Below are positions 34,114-42,032 of a stretch of 64,000 nt of DNA, piece after piece. The position numbers and the translations under genes were made by a program. Where the stretch lies: the NCBI RefSeq assembly GCF_009857845.1, contig NZ_WWEQ01000009.1, positions 1-64,000 of the forward strand, given 5' to 3'. The notes below the pieces were generated by a model. The model did no database searches. It was not told where the DNA came from and saw only the letters and a program-made list of their open reading frames with translations. Every line of letters starts with the position of its first letter. Within the stretch, counting starts at the first letter, position 1. Origin of the DNA: Brevibacterium rongguiense (lineage in GTDB: Bacteria; Actinomycetota; Actinomycetes; Actinomycetales; Brevibacteriaceae).

Positions 34114-35403
34114 TCAGCTGCGCTCAAAACCACCGAAGATCGCGTTGCGCTCTTGGACCACCCGCGTGGCCGCCTCCTCAAACCTGCGCTGCTGCTCACC
34201 CGGCCGCGTGTCGCCCAGGTAGTACTCCGCAGCCTCGACCAGCCCCTCGGCCTGCGGCTCACGCAGGAGCACGCGGATCACCGCCTCGGCGGCATCGGGG
34301 GCGCCGGCTTGCACGCTGGGAACCCGGGTGAACAGCCCGTCAGGCTGCACCTCGGCGCGCGCATCCGCAGGTTTCACGAGCACCAGCGGCTTGCCCGTCG
34401 TCAGCCAATCGAAGGCGAGCGATGACATCTCCCCCACGCACGCATCGGCGACCTCGAACTGCCACCCCACGGCAGAGCCCTCATCCACGAGCGAACCCGG
34501 AGCGTCCGCGAGCAGCTCCACAATCGCGCGGTGGGCCTGGGTGAAGGCCGGCCTGAGCACGCCCGTGCGCGGGTGCGGCCGGTAGATCACGCGCGCCCCC
34601 TCGGCCAGCAGACCCCTGACGATCGCCTCACCGGACGCGGGCAGGGCCCCATACGCCATGGCAGGCGAATCCCCCTCCCACGTGGGCGCGTAGAACACGA
34701 TGGGCGCGGCCCGCCGGACCGCGGACTCCCCCTCCCCCGCCAGGTCGGTCCACGCGGCGGGCACCCGCACGGGCCGGTCGAGCTGGGGGCGGCCCACGTC
34801 GAACAGGCGCTCGGCCGGCAGGCCGACGAGCGCGCGCTCGATCCGCTCGCGCGCCGCCCGCCCCGCCGTGAACACCGCGTCGTAGGCCTTGAGCTGATTG
34901 GAGATCATCGAGGACTTCTCGCTCTCCCCGTGGCTGAGGTGCACGTGGGCCGGCCGCGGATAGCGCAGCCCCTGGAAGTTCAGCGTCGACTGATTGACGT
35001 AGAAGACCGCGCGCAGGCCCGGCTGCGACATGAACGCGTCCATGCCGGACACCAGGCGGGAAAACCGCACCGGCAGGCTGGTCTGCGCGGCGATCGCCGT
35101 GGCGTTGCGCGCCGATCGGCACAGGATGCCGAACGGCTCCGCCTCCGCCGTCTGCTCGCGCAGCCGCTCGGCCAGCCGCTCGAACGACCACAGCCACTGC
35201 TCGAGCTGGTAGAGCGACGAGTGATCCGCCGCGAAATACGCGGCGGCGACGAACCGATCGCCCCGATGCGGTGCGAACCGCGGGCTCAGCCGCTCCTCCG
35301 CGAACCGGTCGCTGACCACGCCTCCCACCACGCGCGAACCGCTGCGCGCCAGGTGGCCCGCCCTGCTCACCGCGCCCGACAGGGTGCGTCCGATACTGCT
35401 CAT
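34114..35403 (-). CDS. CDP-glycerol glycerophosphotransferase-family protein
   Basis: A 429-residue TagB/TagF-related enzyme. Conserved blocks: VHLSHGESEKSSMISNQLKAYDAVF (about 166-190), IVFYAPTWEGDSPAM (about 240-254), VIYRPHPRTG (about 281-290) and ACVGEMSSLAFDWL (about 340-353; MSS replaces the usual DYSS/DVSS). The layout parallels the protein at 24261-25520, indicating paralogy. ATG 35403 has an excellent GGAGGAG site and overlaps the stop of the upstream HIT-motif gene (ATGA, 35400-35403), so they are coupled. It likely adds glycerol-phosphate units to a linkage unit or chain. Confidence 0.8.
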   Translation of the reverse strand: MSSIGRTLSGAVSRAGHLARSGSRVVGGVVSDRFAEERLSPRFAPHRGDRFVAAAYFAADHSSLYQLEQWLWSFERLAERLREQTAEAEPFGILCRSARNATAIAAQTSLPVRFSRLVSGMDAFMSQPGLRAVFYVNQSTLNFQGLRYPRPAHVHLSHGESEKSSMISNQLKAYDAVFTAGRAARERIERALVGLPAERLFDVGRPQLDRPVRVPAAWTDLAGEGESAVRRAAPIVFYAPTWEGDSPAMAYGALPASGEAIVRGLLAEGARVIYRPHPRTGVLRPAFTQAHRAIVELLADAPGSLVDEGSAVGWQFEVADACVGEMSSLAFDWLTTGKPLVLVKPADARAEVQPDGLFTRVPSVQAGAPDAAEAVIRVLLREPQAEGLVEAAEYYLGDTRPGEQQRRFEEAATRVVQERNAIFGGFERS

Positions 35404-36080
35404 GCTGCTCCTCCGGGGATCACTCGCGCCGCGCGATCGTGCGCACCGCCCATAGGTTCGCGGGCGCCGGCACCGCCCGCGGGGGCGCCGAACACCTCCT
35501 CGTAGCGCGCATCGCACGCGCTGGGCTCCGGGAACCACGGCCGGACATCCCAGGACCGGGCGGCCGGGTTGGGCTCGTCGACGAGGCACGTGCCCCCCGC
35601 CCAGATCTCCACTCGCCCGCTGGCGCGGTCGTAGGCGACACGGGTGAGCTTGTCCCCCAGCTCGAACACGTGGGCGTGAACGTGGGCGGCAACGCTCATG
35701 GCGCCCGAACCGGCACCGTGGACGAAGACGGCGCAGCCGGCCGCGCGCAGCTCATCGGCGCGGCGGTGGAAGGCCGTCCAGGCATCCGGGCGGCTGCGGC
35801 GCAGGGCCGCAAGGTCCGGCACGTGCTGCACGGGCGTGAGCAGCCGATGCCTGAGCACCTGCTGGTCCGCGAAGTGCAGGTACGGGTAGCGGTTGTCCCC
35901 CAGGACGGGCTCGTCCGCCTCCCCGCCGCCGGCGGGCCGCTCGTTGAGGATCATGACGCCCATGGCGCACGGCTGCGCGTCGCCGAACACCTCGCGGGCC
36001 GCCCGCCGGTCCGCCGCGTACTGCGCCTGGACCTGGGGAAGCCGCACCGAGGTGGGATCGGGGATCGCGTGAGTGTCCAC
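35400..36080 (-). CDS. HIT-motif protein of unknown function
   Basis: 226 residues. Residues 133-139 read HVHAHVF, the histidine triad H-x-H-x-H-x-x of the HIT/GalT superfamily, preceded by a GAGSGAMSVA segment as in HIT enzymes. Upstream are VMILNERPAGGG and a YPYLHFADQQVL segment; downstream LTRVAYDRASGRVEIWAGG and a Trp/Pro-rich end. HIT proteins hydrolyse or transfer nucleotidyl groups, so it could cleave or exchange a nucleotide-activated precursor. It is translationally coupled to the glycerophosphotransferase gene. The GTG at 36080 has no strong ribosome-binding site, and an ATG at residue 40 is possible, so the start is uncertain. Confidence 0.55.
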   Translation of the reverse strand: MDTHAIPDPTSVRLPQVQAQYAADRRAAREVFGDAQPCAMGVMILNERPAGGGEADEPVLGDNRYPYLHFADQQVLRHRLLTPVQHVPDLAALRRSRPDAWTAFHRRADELRAAGCAVFVHGAGSGAMSVAAHVHAHVFELGDKLTRVAYDRASGRVEIWAGGTCLVDEPNPAARSWDVRPWFPEPSACDARYEEVFGAPAGGAGAREPMGGAHDRAARVIPGGAA

Positions 36081-36289
36081 GCAGGCAGTATAGGAGCCGG
36101 GGCTTGACCGCCCCTTGGCCGCCGGGCGCTGCGAGCCCGGGGGACAGCCCCCCTCACCCCGGGCCCGAGGCGAGGGTCCGGGCGGGGCCGGCCCGCACCT
36201 CGGGCGCGGGGCCGGGAAGCAAACGGCGGGCGAGCGCGTTGCCGAGAAGGGGCGATCCGCCCCGCACCGACGATCCGACGAGGAGCGCA

Positions 36290-37294
36290 ATGGAATTCCG
36301 GTACCTGGGCAACAGCGGCATGAAGATCTCCGAGATCACCTACGGCAACTGGCTCACCCACGGCTCGCAGGTGGAGAACGAGACCGCCACGAAGACCATC
36401 CACGCGGCCCTCGACGCCGGCATCACGAGCTTCGACACCGCGGACGTCTACGCGAACACGAAGGCCGAGCAGGTGCTGGGCGACGCCCTGGCCGGCCAGC
36501 GCCGCGAGTCGCTTGAGATCTTCACGAAGGTCTACTGGCCCACCGGCCCCAAGGGCCACAACGACGTGGGCCTGTCGCGCAAGCACATCCTCGAGTCCAT
36601 CGACGGCTCGCTGCGCCGGCTCGGCACCGACTACGTCGACCTCTACCAGGCCCACCGCTACGACGTGGAGACCCCGCTCGAGGAGACCATGCAGGCGTTC
36701 GCGGACGTGGTGCGCGCGGGCAAGGCGCTCTACATCGGCGTGAGCGAATGGACCGCGGACCAGATCCGCGAGGGCCACCGCCTCGCCCAGGAGCTGGGCA
36801 TCCAGCTCATCTCCTCGCAGCCGCAGTACAACATGCTCTGGCGCGTCATCGAGGCCGAGGTGGTGCCGGCCTCCAAGGAGCTGGGCGTCTCCCAGATCGT
36901 CTGGTCGCCCATGGCCCAGGGCGTGCTCACCGGCAAGTACAAGCCCGGCCAGCCGCTGCCGCAGGGCTCGCGCGCCACGGACTCCACCGGCGGCGACAAC
37001 GCCATCAAGCGCTACCTGGACGACGAGACGCTCACCCAGGTCCAGAAGCTCCAGCCCATCGCCGATGACCTGGGCCTGACCATGGGCCAGCTCGCGATCG
37101 CGTGGGTGCTGGCCAATGACAACGTCTCCGCGGCCCTCGTGGGCGCCTCCCGGCCCGAGCAGATCGAGTCGAACGCGAAGGCCGCCGGCGTCAAACTCGA
37201 GGCCGATGTGCTCGCCAAGATCGACGAGGCGATCGGCTCGCTGGCCAAGACCGACCCCGCGCTCACCGTCTCCCCGGAGGAACGGCCCGTCTGA
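36290..37294 (+). CDS. Aldo/keto reductase (voltage-gated K-channel beta-subunit-like)
   Basis: A 334-residue NADPH-dependent oxidoreductase with the AKR barrel. The catalytic tetrad is visible: Asp49 and Tyr54 in FDTADVYAN, Lys80 in IFTKVYW, and His122 in LYQAHRYD. The NADPH-binding segment VGASRPEQIESNAKA is near residues 283-297. It resembles the AKR6/AKR14 group. ATG 36290 has a GAGGAG site. It stands alone, divergent from the HIT-motif gene, and is followed by direct repeats and a strong terminator. The physiological carbonyl substrate is unknown. Confidence 0.9.
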   Translation: MEFRYLGNSGMKISEITYGNWLTHGSQVENETATKTIHAALDAGITSFDTADVYANTKAEQVLGDALAGQRRESLEIFTKVYWPTGPKGHNDVGLSRKHILESIDGSLRRLGTDYVDLYQAHRYDVETPLEETMQAFADVVRAGKALYIGVSEWTADQIREGHRLAQELGIQLISSQPQYNMLWRVIEAEVVPASKELGVSQIVWSPMAQGVLTGKYKPGQPLPQGSRATDSTGGDNAIKRYLDDETLTQVQKLQPIADDLGLTMGQLAIAWVLANDNVSAALVGASRPEQIESNAKAAGVKLEADVLAKIDEAIGSLAKTDPALTVSPEERPV

Positions 37295-37371
37295 GGCTGC
37301 GCGGTGCGCACAGCGGTGTGAGGCTGCGCGGCGCGCACACCGGTGTGGGGCCACCGGGGTGCACACCGGTG
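37292..37371. repeat. Tandem repeat of 26-27 bases downstream of the aldo/keto reductase
   Basis: Two 27-base units (37292-37318, 37319-37345) differ at two positions and are followed by a more divergent 26-base third unit (37346-37371). The first begins with the TGA stop of the reductase gene. No coding or RNA role is apparent. Confidence 0.7.
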
Positions 37372-37392
37372 TGCGATCAGCGACGCGCGGTC

Positions 37393-37433
37393 ACCGGCCG
37401 CCGCCCACCGTTCAACGGTGGGCGGCGGCCGGT
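37393..37433 (+). terminator. Very strong intrinsic terminator
   Basis: Perfect 20-base arms (37393-37412 and 37414-37433) separated by a single C, leaving a practical TTCAA loop, followed within a few bases by TTTT at 37439-37442. It lies about 100 bases past the aldo/keto reductase stop. The rest of the 37295-37647 gap holds the repeat listed separately and the leader of the next gene. Confidence 0.85.
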
Positions 37434-37647
37434 GGGCGTTTTCGGGTAGACGAGCGTGCGTCGGCAATGGGCGCGCGGGTGCTGAGCACTCGATGGCAGG
37501 GGGATGCTGAGCGCTCGGCGGCGCGGGGGTGTGGGCGTCTGACACAGGCTGTGGCCGAACCGGCACACGGGCGCGCCCACTGGCGCTTCTGCTTTCGGTT
37601 GACTGGGTCCTGCGAATGGGCTCAGCAGCAACGGGAGGACAGCACCC

Positions 37648-38208
37648 ATGCGACCGATCGACCGCGACCTCTACGGGATACCTGCACTGCCGGAACACGA
37701 CCGCATCCCCGCCCCCGCGCGCGCCGTGCGCGGCCCGCGCGGGCAGTGGCCGACGGGTGACGGCGGCCCCGGTTCTCCCGCTGGCGGGCGCCCTGCCAGT
37801 GGGCGTCTTGCCCCCGGTCGCGGCAGGGGACGCGAACGGAATGTGTTGCCGGAGGACGGTAGGCCTGCGCTCGGCCGGCCCGCTGGCGAGCATTCCGGAG
37901 GCGAGGAGGCACCCGGCTCCGAGCGCGCGAGCTCGGGGAGCCCCGGGCGCACCCGCCCGGGTGACGATGGCGGTCAGCCCGCACGCCCCTCGGGCCGCGC
38001 CACCGGCCTCACCGCCACCGGCCCCACCGCTGCCGAGCCCGCCGCCGAGGCACGGTCCAGCGAGGGCCTGAGCGGGTCCGACCATCGCCCCCAGTGGCGC
38101 AACATCGAGCGCAGCGCCGTCACCGCGCGGCGCGTCGCAGCCTGCTGCGCGCTGCTGGGCCTGGTGCTCATCGCCCTGCTGGGCTTCATCCTCATGCGCG
38201 TCATCTGA
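37648..38208 (+). CDS. Small tail-anchored membrane protein with disordered N-terminal region
   Basis: 186 residues with no recognised family. Residues 1-150 are Gly/Pro/Arg/Ala-rich and probably disordered; residues about 150-162 (HRPQWRNIERSAVTARR) are basic, and the last 24 form one strongly hydrophobic helix (VAACCALLGLVLIALLGFIL), so it is a C-tail-anchored or single-pass protein with its bulk in the cytoplasm. ATG 37648 is supported by GGGAGGA nine bases upstream. No operon partner is evident; the neighbour downstream is convergent. Confidence 0.6.
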   Translation: MRPIDRDLYGIPALPEHDRIPAPARAVRGPRGQWPTGDGGPGSPAGGRPASGRLAPGRGRGRERNVLPEDGRPALGRPAGEHSGGEEAPGSERASSGSPGRTRPGDDGGQPARPSGRATGLTATGPTAAEPAAEARSSEGLSGSDHRPQWRNIERSAVTARRVAACCALLGLVLIALLGFILMRVI

Positions 38209-38267
38209 GCCGAGCGTCGCAGCCCGCGAGGACCGTGGCAGTCGCATGCCCGGCCGCAGGGGCAGCA

Positions 38268-38735
38268 TCAGGCGGCGAAGAACCACTCCGGCAGGTGGTG
38301 GAGGGCGAAGTCGCGGGTGAGCGGCGCGAACTGCCGCCGGTCGTCATCGGCCGGCAGCTCGGCGGGGAACCAGCCCGCCGCTGCGATCTCCTGGTGCACC
38401 GCGGGCGCCGCGACATCCAGCCCGGCCGGTGTCCCCCGATAGGCGAAGACGGTGCCGGTGACGGTGAAGCCGGCCTCATTGGCCGCGGCAGCCGTCCACG
38501 TGCCGAGCTCCGCGAGCCGCCCCGGCTCCAGCTCGACCCCCAGCTCCTCCGCTGCCTCGCGGAGAATGGCATCGAGCATGCTCTCGCCCGCAGCGGGCTT
38601 CCCACCGGGCAGCATGAAGGCGCTCGTCCCCCGTTTGCGCACCATGAGCACCTCGCGGCGCCGCGGGTGGGCGATGAGGACGGCCGCCACGACGATCGTG
38701 CGCTCGCCCGCCAGGCGATTCTCCTGACCCGCCAT
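38268..38735 (-). CDS. Nudix hydrolase
   Basis: A 155-residue Nudix-fold pyrophosphohydrolase. The Nudix box spans about residues 44-66 (GGKPAAGE ... REAAEELG), fitting Gx5Ex7REUxEExGU. VVAAVLI and MVRKRGTSAFMLPGG precede it as usual. ATG 38735 was preferred over an upstream GTG-type extension because AAGGAG is six bases before it and MAGQENRLAGERTIVVAAV leads directly into the fold. Members of this size often act on oxidised or surplus nucleotides, but the substrate cannot be predicted. Confidence 0.85.
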   Translation of the reverse strand: MAGQENRLAGERTIVVAAVLIAHPRRREVLMVRKRGTSAFMLPGGKPAAGESMLDAILREAAEELGVELEPGRLAELGTWTAAAANEAGFTVTGTVFAYRGTPAGLDVAAPAVHQEIAAAGWFPAELPADDDRRQFAPLTRDFALHHLPEWFFAA

Positions 38736-38841
38736 TCCATTCTCCTTAGGCACCCGGGCATCCTCCTCGCTCACCGGTACGTGCTCCCTGCGCACCCACA
38801 GTCTCCCTGCGCTCCCACAGTCTGCCCTCCGGCCGCCGCGC

Positions 38842-39474
38842 TCACCGCGGGAAGCGGCCCGAGACGCCGCGCCGCCACGAGTCCATGAGGTGGGTGTCGA
38901 TGAGGCCGGTGGCCTCGAGCAGCGCGTGCATGGTGGTGGGCCCCACGAAGCGGAAGGAGCGCGCCCGCAGCGCCTTCGACAGCGCGGTGGATTCGGCGCT
39001 GACCGTGGGGATCTCCGCGACCGTGCGCGGCTCGGGGCTCACGGCCGGGGCAAACGACTCGATGAACGCCACGAGGCCGCCGTCCGCGCGCAGCTCGATG
39101 GTCCGGCGCGCGTTGTTCACCGCCGATTCGACCTTCCCGCGGTTGCGGATGATCCCGGGATCGGCCAGCAGCTCGTCGATCTTCGCGGCATCGAACGCGG
39201 CGACCGCGTCCACGTCGAAGTCCGCGAAGACCTGGCGGTAGCGCGGCCGCTTCTTGAGGATCGTGAGCCAGGACAGGCCCGCCTGGGCGCCCTCGAGCAC
39301 GACGCGCTCGAACATGCCGGCCTCGTCTTCGACCGGTTCGCCCCACTCGGTGTCGTAGTACTCGAACAGGAGCGGGTGGCCGTACGCCCACGGGGTCCGC
39401 GCCCGCCCATCGTCCCCGGTCACGGCGCCCAGGGGGCGGCCGGGCTGCTGAGTCTGGTCCGCTGTCTTCTCCAT
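38842..39474 (-). CDS. tag: DNA-3-methyladenine glycosylase I
   Basis: A 210-residue base-excision repair enzyme removing 3-methyladenine. It shows PLLFEYYDTEWGEP (the YhDxEWG motif), FERVVLEGAQAGLSWLTILKKR and RNRGKVESAVNNA, plus SFRFVGPTTMHALLEATGLIDTH near the end. A distinctive point is that the zinc-binding Cys4/His17/His175/Cys179 set of the E. coli enzyme is largely absent here (no N-terminal Cys; Tyr and Asp at two other sites), so this is a zinc-independent variant or uses other ligands. The ATG at 39474 leads a 25-residue polar tail. It may be transcribed alone. Confidence 0.9.
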   Translation of the reverse strand: MEKTADQTQQPGRPLGAVTGDDGRARTPWAYGHPLLFEYYDTEWGEPVEDEAGMFERVVLEGAQAGLSWLTILKKRPRYRQVFADFDVDAVAAFDAAKIDELLADPGIIRNRGKVESAVNNARRTIELRADGGLVAFIESFAPAVSPEPRTVAEIPTVSAESTALSKALRARSFRFVGPTTMHALLEATGLIDTHLMDSWRRGVSGRFPR

Positions 39475-39645
39475 CGCCTACCAGTGTCCTCTCCTGCCCG
39501 CTGCGCGCCACGCGGGGCTCCCACCCCGTGCTGCGCGGGGCTCCTGTCCCGCACGTCGCCCGCCCGCGGGGTGGGCCGAGTCTACGGACCGCGCACCTCC
39601 GCGCGATGGCAGAGGATCGGGCCAGGTCAGCCCTGTGGACAGCGC

Positions 39646-40443
39646 TCACCACAGCGGCAGCAGCGCGATTCCCAGCACCGCGAACAGGCAGCCCAGCACC
39701 GTGTCGATGGCGGTCTCCGCGCGCTCGTAGGCACGGATCACCACGGGGCGGCTGGCGGCCAGGGCCAGCGAGGCGAAGAACGCCATGGCGATCGCGGCCA
39801 TGGCCAGGCCCACGAGCACCGACTGCCCCGCCCCGATCCCGTGCGGCAGCAGCGAGGCGAACAGCGCTCCGAAGAACACGACTGCCTTGGGGTTGCCCAC
39901 GGTGTTCGTCAGGTAGCCCAGGCGCAGGTCCGCCCAGACCTCTGACCTGGGGCGGCGCCCCGCTACCGCGCCCACCTGGGGCGCGGGCGAACCTGCCCCG
40001 CGACTCGCCTCGCCAAGGTCCTCCTCGCCGAGGTCCGCGTCCTCGTGTCCGGGTGTCCCGGGGCCGGCCCCGGCCGCTGCTCCCCCACCCCCCGCGCGGT
40101 CGGGCACGAGGGCCACCGCGGGTGCGCTGGCGGCGGCGCGCTGGGCGCGCTTGGCGCGGATGACCGACCACAGGATCCGCAGGCCGTAGCCGAAGAGGAA
40201 GAGCGCACCGGCCCAGCGCACCACCAGGTACACGGTCGGATTGGACGACACGAGGGCGGTGATGCCGATGAGCGCCGCGGTGATCCACGTGCTGATACCC
40301 GCCACGACTCCGGCGGCCACCCGCAGCCCCGCTGCGATCCCCCCGCGCAGGGAGGCCCGCAGCACGGCCACGAAGTCGGGGCCCGGCGAGACGACCGCGG
40401 CGGCCCAGGTGCCCAGCAGGACGAGCCACGTTGCGGCGGTCAT
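39646..40443 (-). CDS. LysE/RhtB-family amino-acid exporter
   Basis: A 265-residue membrane protein with six predicted helices. The N-terminal VVSPGPDFVAVLRASLRGG (about 17-36) is the LysE family's conserved SPGP motif, and GYLTNTVGNPKAVVFFGALF (about 176-195) matches the NPK block. An unusually long polar insert of about 65 residues, Gly/Ala/Glu-rich, separates helices 3 and 4. ATG 40443 overlaps the stop of the upstream XRE-cupin regulator (ATGA, 40440-40443), so the exporter is coupled to its regulator. The substrate, probably an amino acid or analog, is unknown. Confidence 0.88.
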   Translation of the reverse strand: MTAATWLVLLGTWAAAVVSPGPDFVAVLRASLRGGIAAGLRVAAGVVAGISTWITAALIGITALVSSNPTVYLVVRWAGALFLFGYGLRILWSVIRAKRAQRAAASAPAVALVPDRAGGGGAAAGAGPGTPGHEDADLGEEDLGEASRGAGSPAPQVGAVAGRRPRSEVWADLRLGYLTNTVGNPKAVVFFGALFASLLPHGIGAGQSVLVGLAMAAIAMAFFASLALAASRPVVIRAYERAETAIDTVLGCLFAVLGIALLPLW

Positions 40444-41063
40444 CGCACGCCTCCCCGCGCCCGAGGTGAGCCGGAGCGGGCACCGGCCGGCGCCTCGGCG
40501 GCGGGACCGCCGTCGCCCTGCGAGCCCAGGGCGACCAGCGCGTGGCAACCATCCGGGCCCGCGGTGTAAGCGTGGGCGCAGTCGCCGGCGAACTCGACGA
40601 GGTCGCCGGGCCCCAGCTCCACGGCCTCATCCTGCGGGCCAGCGGACATCGAGCCTGCGACGATGAGGATGAGCTCCGCGGTGCCGGGCACGTGGTGGAC
40701 GCCGTCGAAGCGGGCGCCCGGCGGCATGCGCAGCCGCCAGAACTCCCACGAGCGCACCGAGGGCAGGCGCAGCATGAGCTCCTGGGCGATGTCCGGGGGC
40801 ACGGCGAGGCGCTCGCCGTCGCGCGGGGCGCGGCTCACCGTCGTGGAGCGCTCATCGTGGGCCAGGAGGTCGGCCACGGGAATGGCCAGGGCCACGGCCA
40901 GTGACTCGATGGTGTCGAGGGTGGGGTTGCCCGTGCCGGCCTCGATGCCGGACAGCGTGGCCTTCGAGATCTCCGCGCGCTTGGCGAGCGCGGAGAGCGA
41001 GAGGCCGCGGTGGGCGCGGATGGCCGCGATGCGGGCGCTGACGGTGCTCTGCCATGTACTCAT
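40440..41063 (-). CDS. XRE-family regulator with C-terminal cupin domain
   Basis: A 207-residue transcription factor. Residues about 8-65 form a helix-turn-helix (RIAAIRAHRGLSLSALAKRAEISKATLSGIEAGTGNPTLDTIESLA), and about 105-190 a cupin-2 sensor domain (GARFDGVHHVPGTAELILIVAGSM ... LGPGDLVEFAGDCAHAY), the normal layout for ligand-sensing XRE regulators. The last 20 residues are Pro/Arg/Gly-rich. It is co-transcribed with the LysE-type exporter downstream and has a strong inverted repeat 25 bases before its start, suggesting autoregulation in response to the exported compound. Confidence 0.9.
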   Translation of the reverse strand: MSTWQSTVSARIAAIRAHRGLSLSALAKRAEISKATLSGIEAGTGNPTLDTIESLAVALAIPVADLLAHDERSTTVSRAPRDGERLAVPPDIAQELMLRLPSVRSWEFWRLRMPPGARFDGVHHVPGTAELILIVAGSMSAGPQDEAVELGPGDLVEFAGDCAHAYTAGPDGCHALVALGSQGDGGPAAEAPAGARSGSPRARGGVR

Positions 41064-41087
41064 GACTTCACAGTAAAGCAAACAAAG

Positions 41088-41105
41088 CGTTCAGTACACT
41101 GAACG
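41088..41105. promoter_or_regulatory. Palindromic operator before the XRE-cupin/LysE operon
   Basis: CGTTCAGT (41088-41095), two bases, then ACTGAACG (41098-41105): perfect 8-base arms. Flanking A/C-rich bases extend the symmetry with one offset (ACAAAG/CGTTTGT). It lies 25 bases upstream of the regulator's ATG in an A/T-rich spacer, consistent with an autoregulatory site. Confidence 0.7.
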
Positions 41106-41161
41106 TTTGTGCGAGTCGCTCCCGGGCGGCGCAGCGGGCGATTCGGGTGTGGAGCCGAGGC

Positions 41162-41779
41162 TCAGCCGTGCGCTGACCCAGTGCCGCCCGCACCCCGGTC
41201 AGACCCGTCGGAGTTGCTCCGGGCGCGGCGGGGCCGGGCCAGCCAGGGCTGGTAGAGCCGCGTGGTCCACGGGAGGATGAAGTAGACCATGAACGGCATG
41301 ACGAGCATGATCGTGAGCAGCACGCGCAGGATGAGCGGCCAGGTGTGGGGCACGAGCGCCCCGACTGCCAGGTTGCCCAGGTAGCTCATGGGGAAGAAGC
41401 CCGTGAAGATGACGATCATCTGCTTCCAGCGCGGCGGGGCCGGATCGCCCGGCGCCTGCTCGGCGAACGGCTCGGCGTCGAACCAGCCCTCGATGCCGGT
41501 GCGCCGCTCGGCGCGCTCGGAGTGGACGAAGTCGGCGAGCTCGGCCGCCCAGGCCCGGCGCTCGGCGGACTCCTCCCACTGCCGCATCGACGCGTGATCG
41601 GCAAACCGGTAGAGCATGTGCCACGTGTGCGAATCCGCGCGCGCCCGCACCCAGCCGGAGCCCATGTAGCCCTCGCGCCCCGTCAGCAGGGCCTGCCCGC
41701 GTGCCACCCAGCGCTCCACCTTGGACTCGGCGGCGGGCTCGACCTCGCGGGTGATCTGGACGGTGACGGAATCGCTCAT
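41162..41779 (-). CDS. ABM-domain protein with C-terminal membrane helices
   Basis: A 205-residue protein. Residues 1-100 form an antibiotic-biosynthesis-monooxygenase-like ferredoxin fold (VTVQITREVEPAAESKVERWVARGQALL, SHTWHMLYRFADHASMRQWEESAERRAW). Residues about 118-175 hold two hydrophobic helices (IVIFTGFFPMSYLGNLAVG and LILRVLLTIMLVMPFMVYFIL), then a basic tail. This is the layout of COG3224-type membrane ABM proteins, whose function is not established. ATG 41779 follows GGGG. The frame runs far upstream but the translation there is low complexity. Confidence 0.8.
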   Translation of the reverse strand: MSDSVTVQITREVEPAAESKVERWVARGQALLTGREGYMGSGWVRARADSHTWHMLYRFADHASMRQWEESAERRAWAAELADFVHSERAERRTGIEGWFDAEPFAEQAPGDPAPPRWKQMIVIFTGFFPMSYLGNLAVGALVPHTWPLILRVLLTIMLVMPFMVYFILPWTTRLYQPWLARPRRARSNSDGSDRGAGGTGSAHG

Positions 41780-41852
41780 CCCCACAGTGAAGCAGAGCGG
41801 ACCCCGGCAGCCGCGCGCGGGTGGGCGGGGCGGGCGGAAGCAGCGCCGCCGG

Positions 41853-41936
41853 ACCGGAGAGGGGCACCGCCGCACCGGACAGGGGCGCCACCCAACCCGG
41901 CGGGGGCGCAGCCGGACCGGACAGGGGCGGCGCCCA
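41853..41936. repeat. Degenerate 21-base tandem repeat
   Basis: Units starting at 41853, 41874, 41895 and 41916 share ACCGGAnAGGGGC or a diverged version, with an exact 21-base period. They lie in the 253-base gap between the ABM-domain gene and the dehydrogenase gene and are not clearly part of any coding frame. Confidence 0.6.
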
Positions 41937-42032
41937 CCCGCACGGTGGCGCCAGCCCAGCGGCAGCCGGGCCAAGACGCGAAACCGGCCCGCACCTCGGC
42001 GGCGGAGCCGGAGGTGCGGGCCGGGGTGCCGC

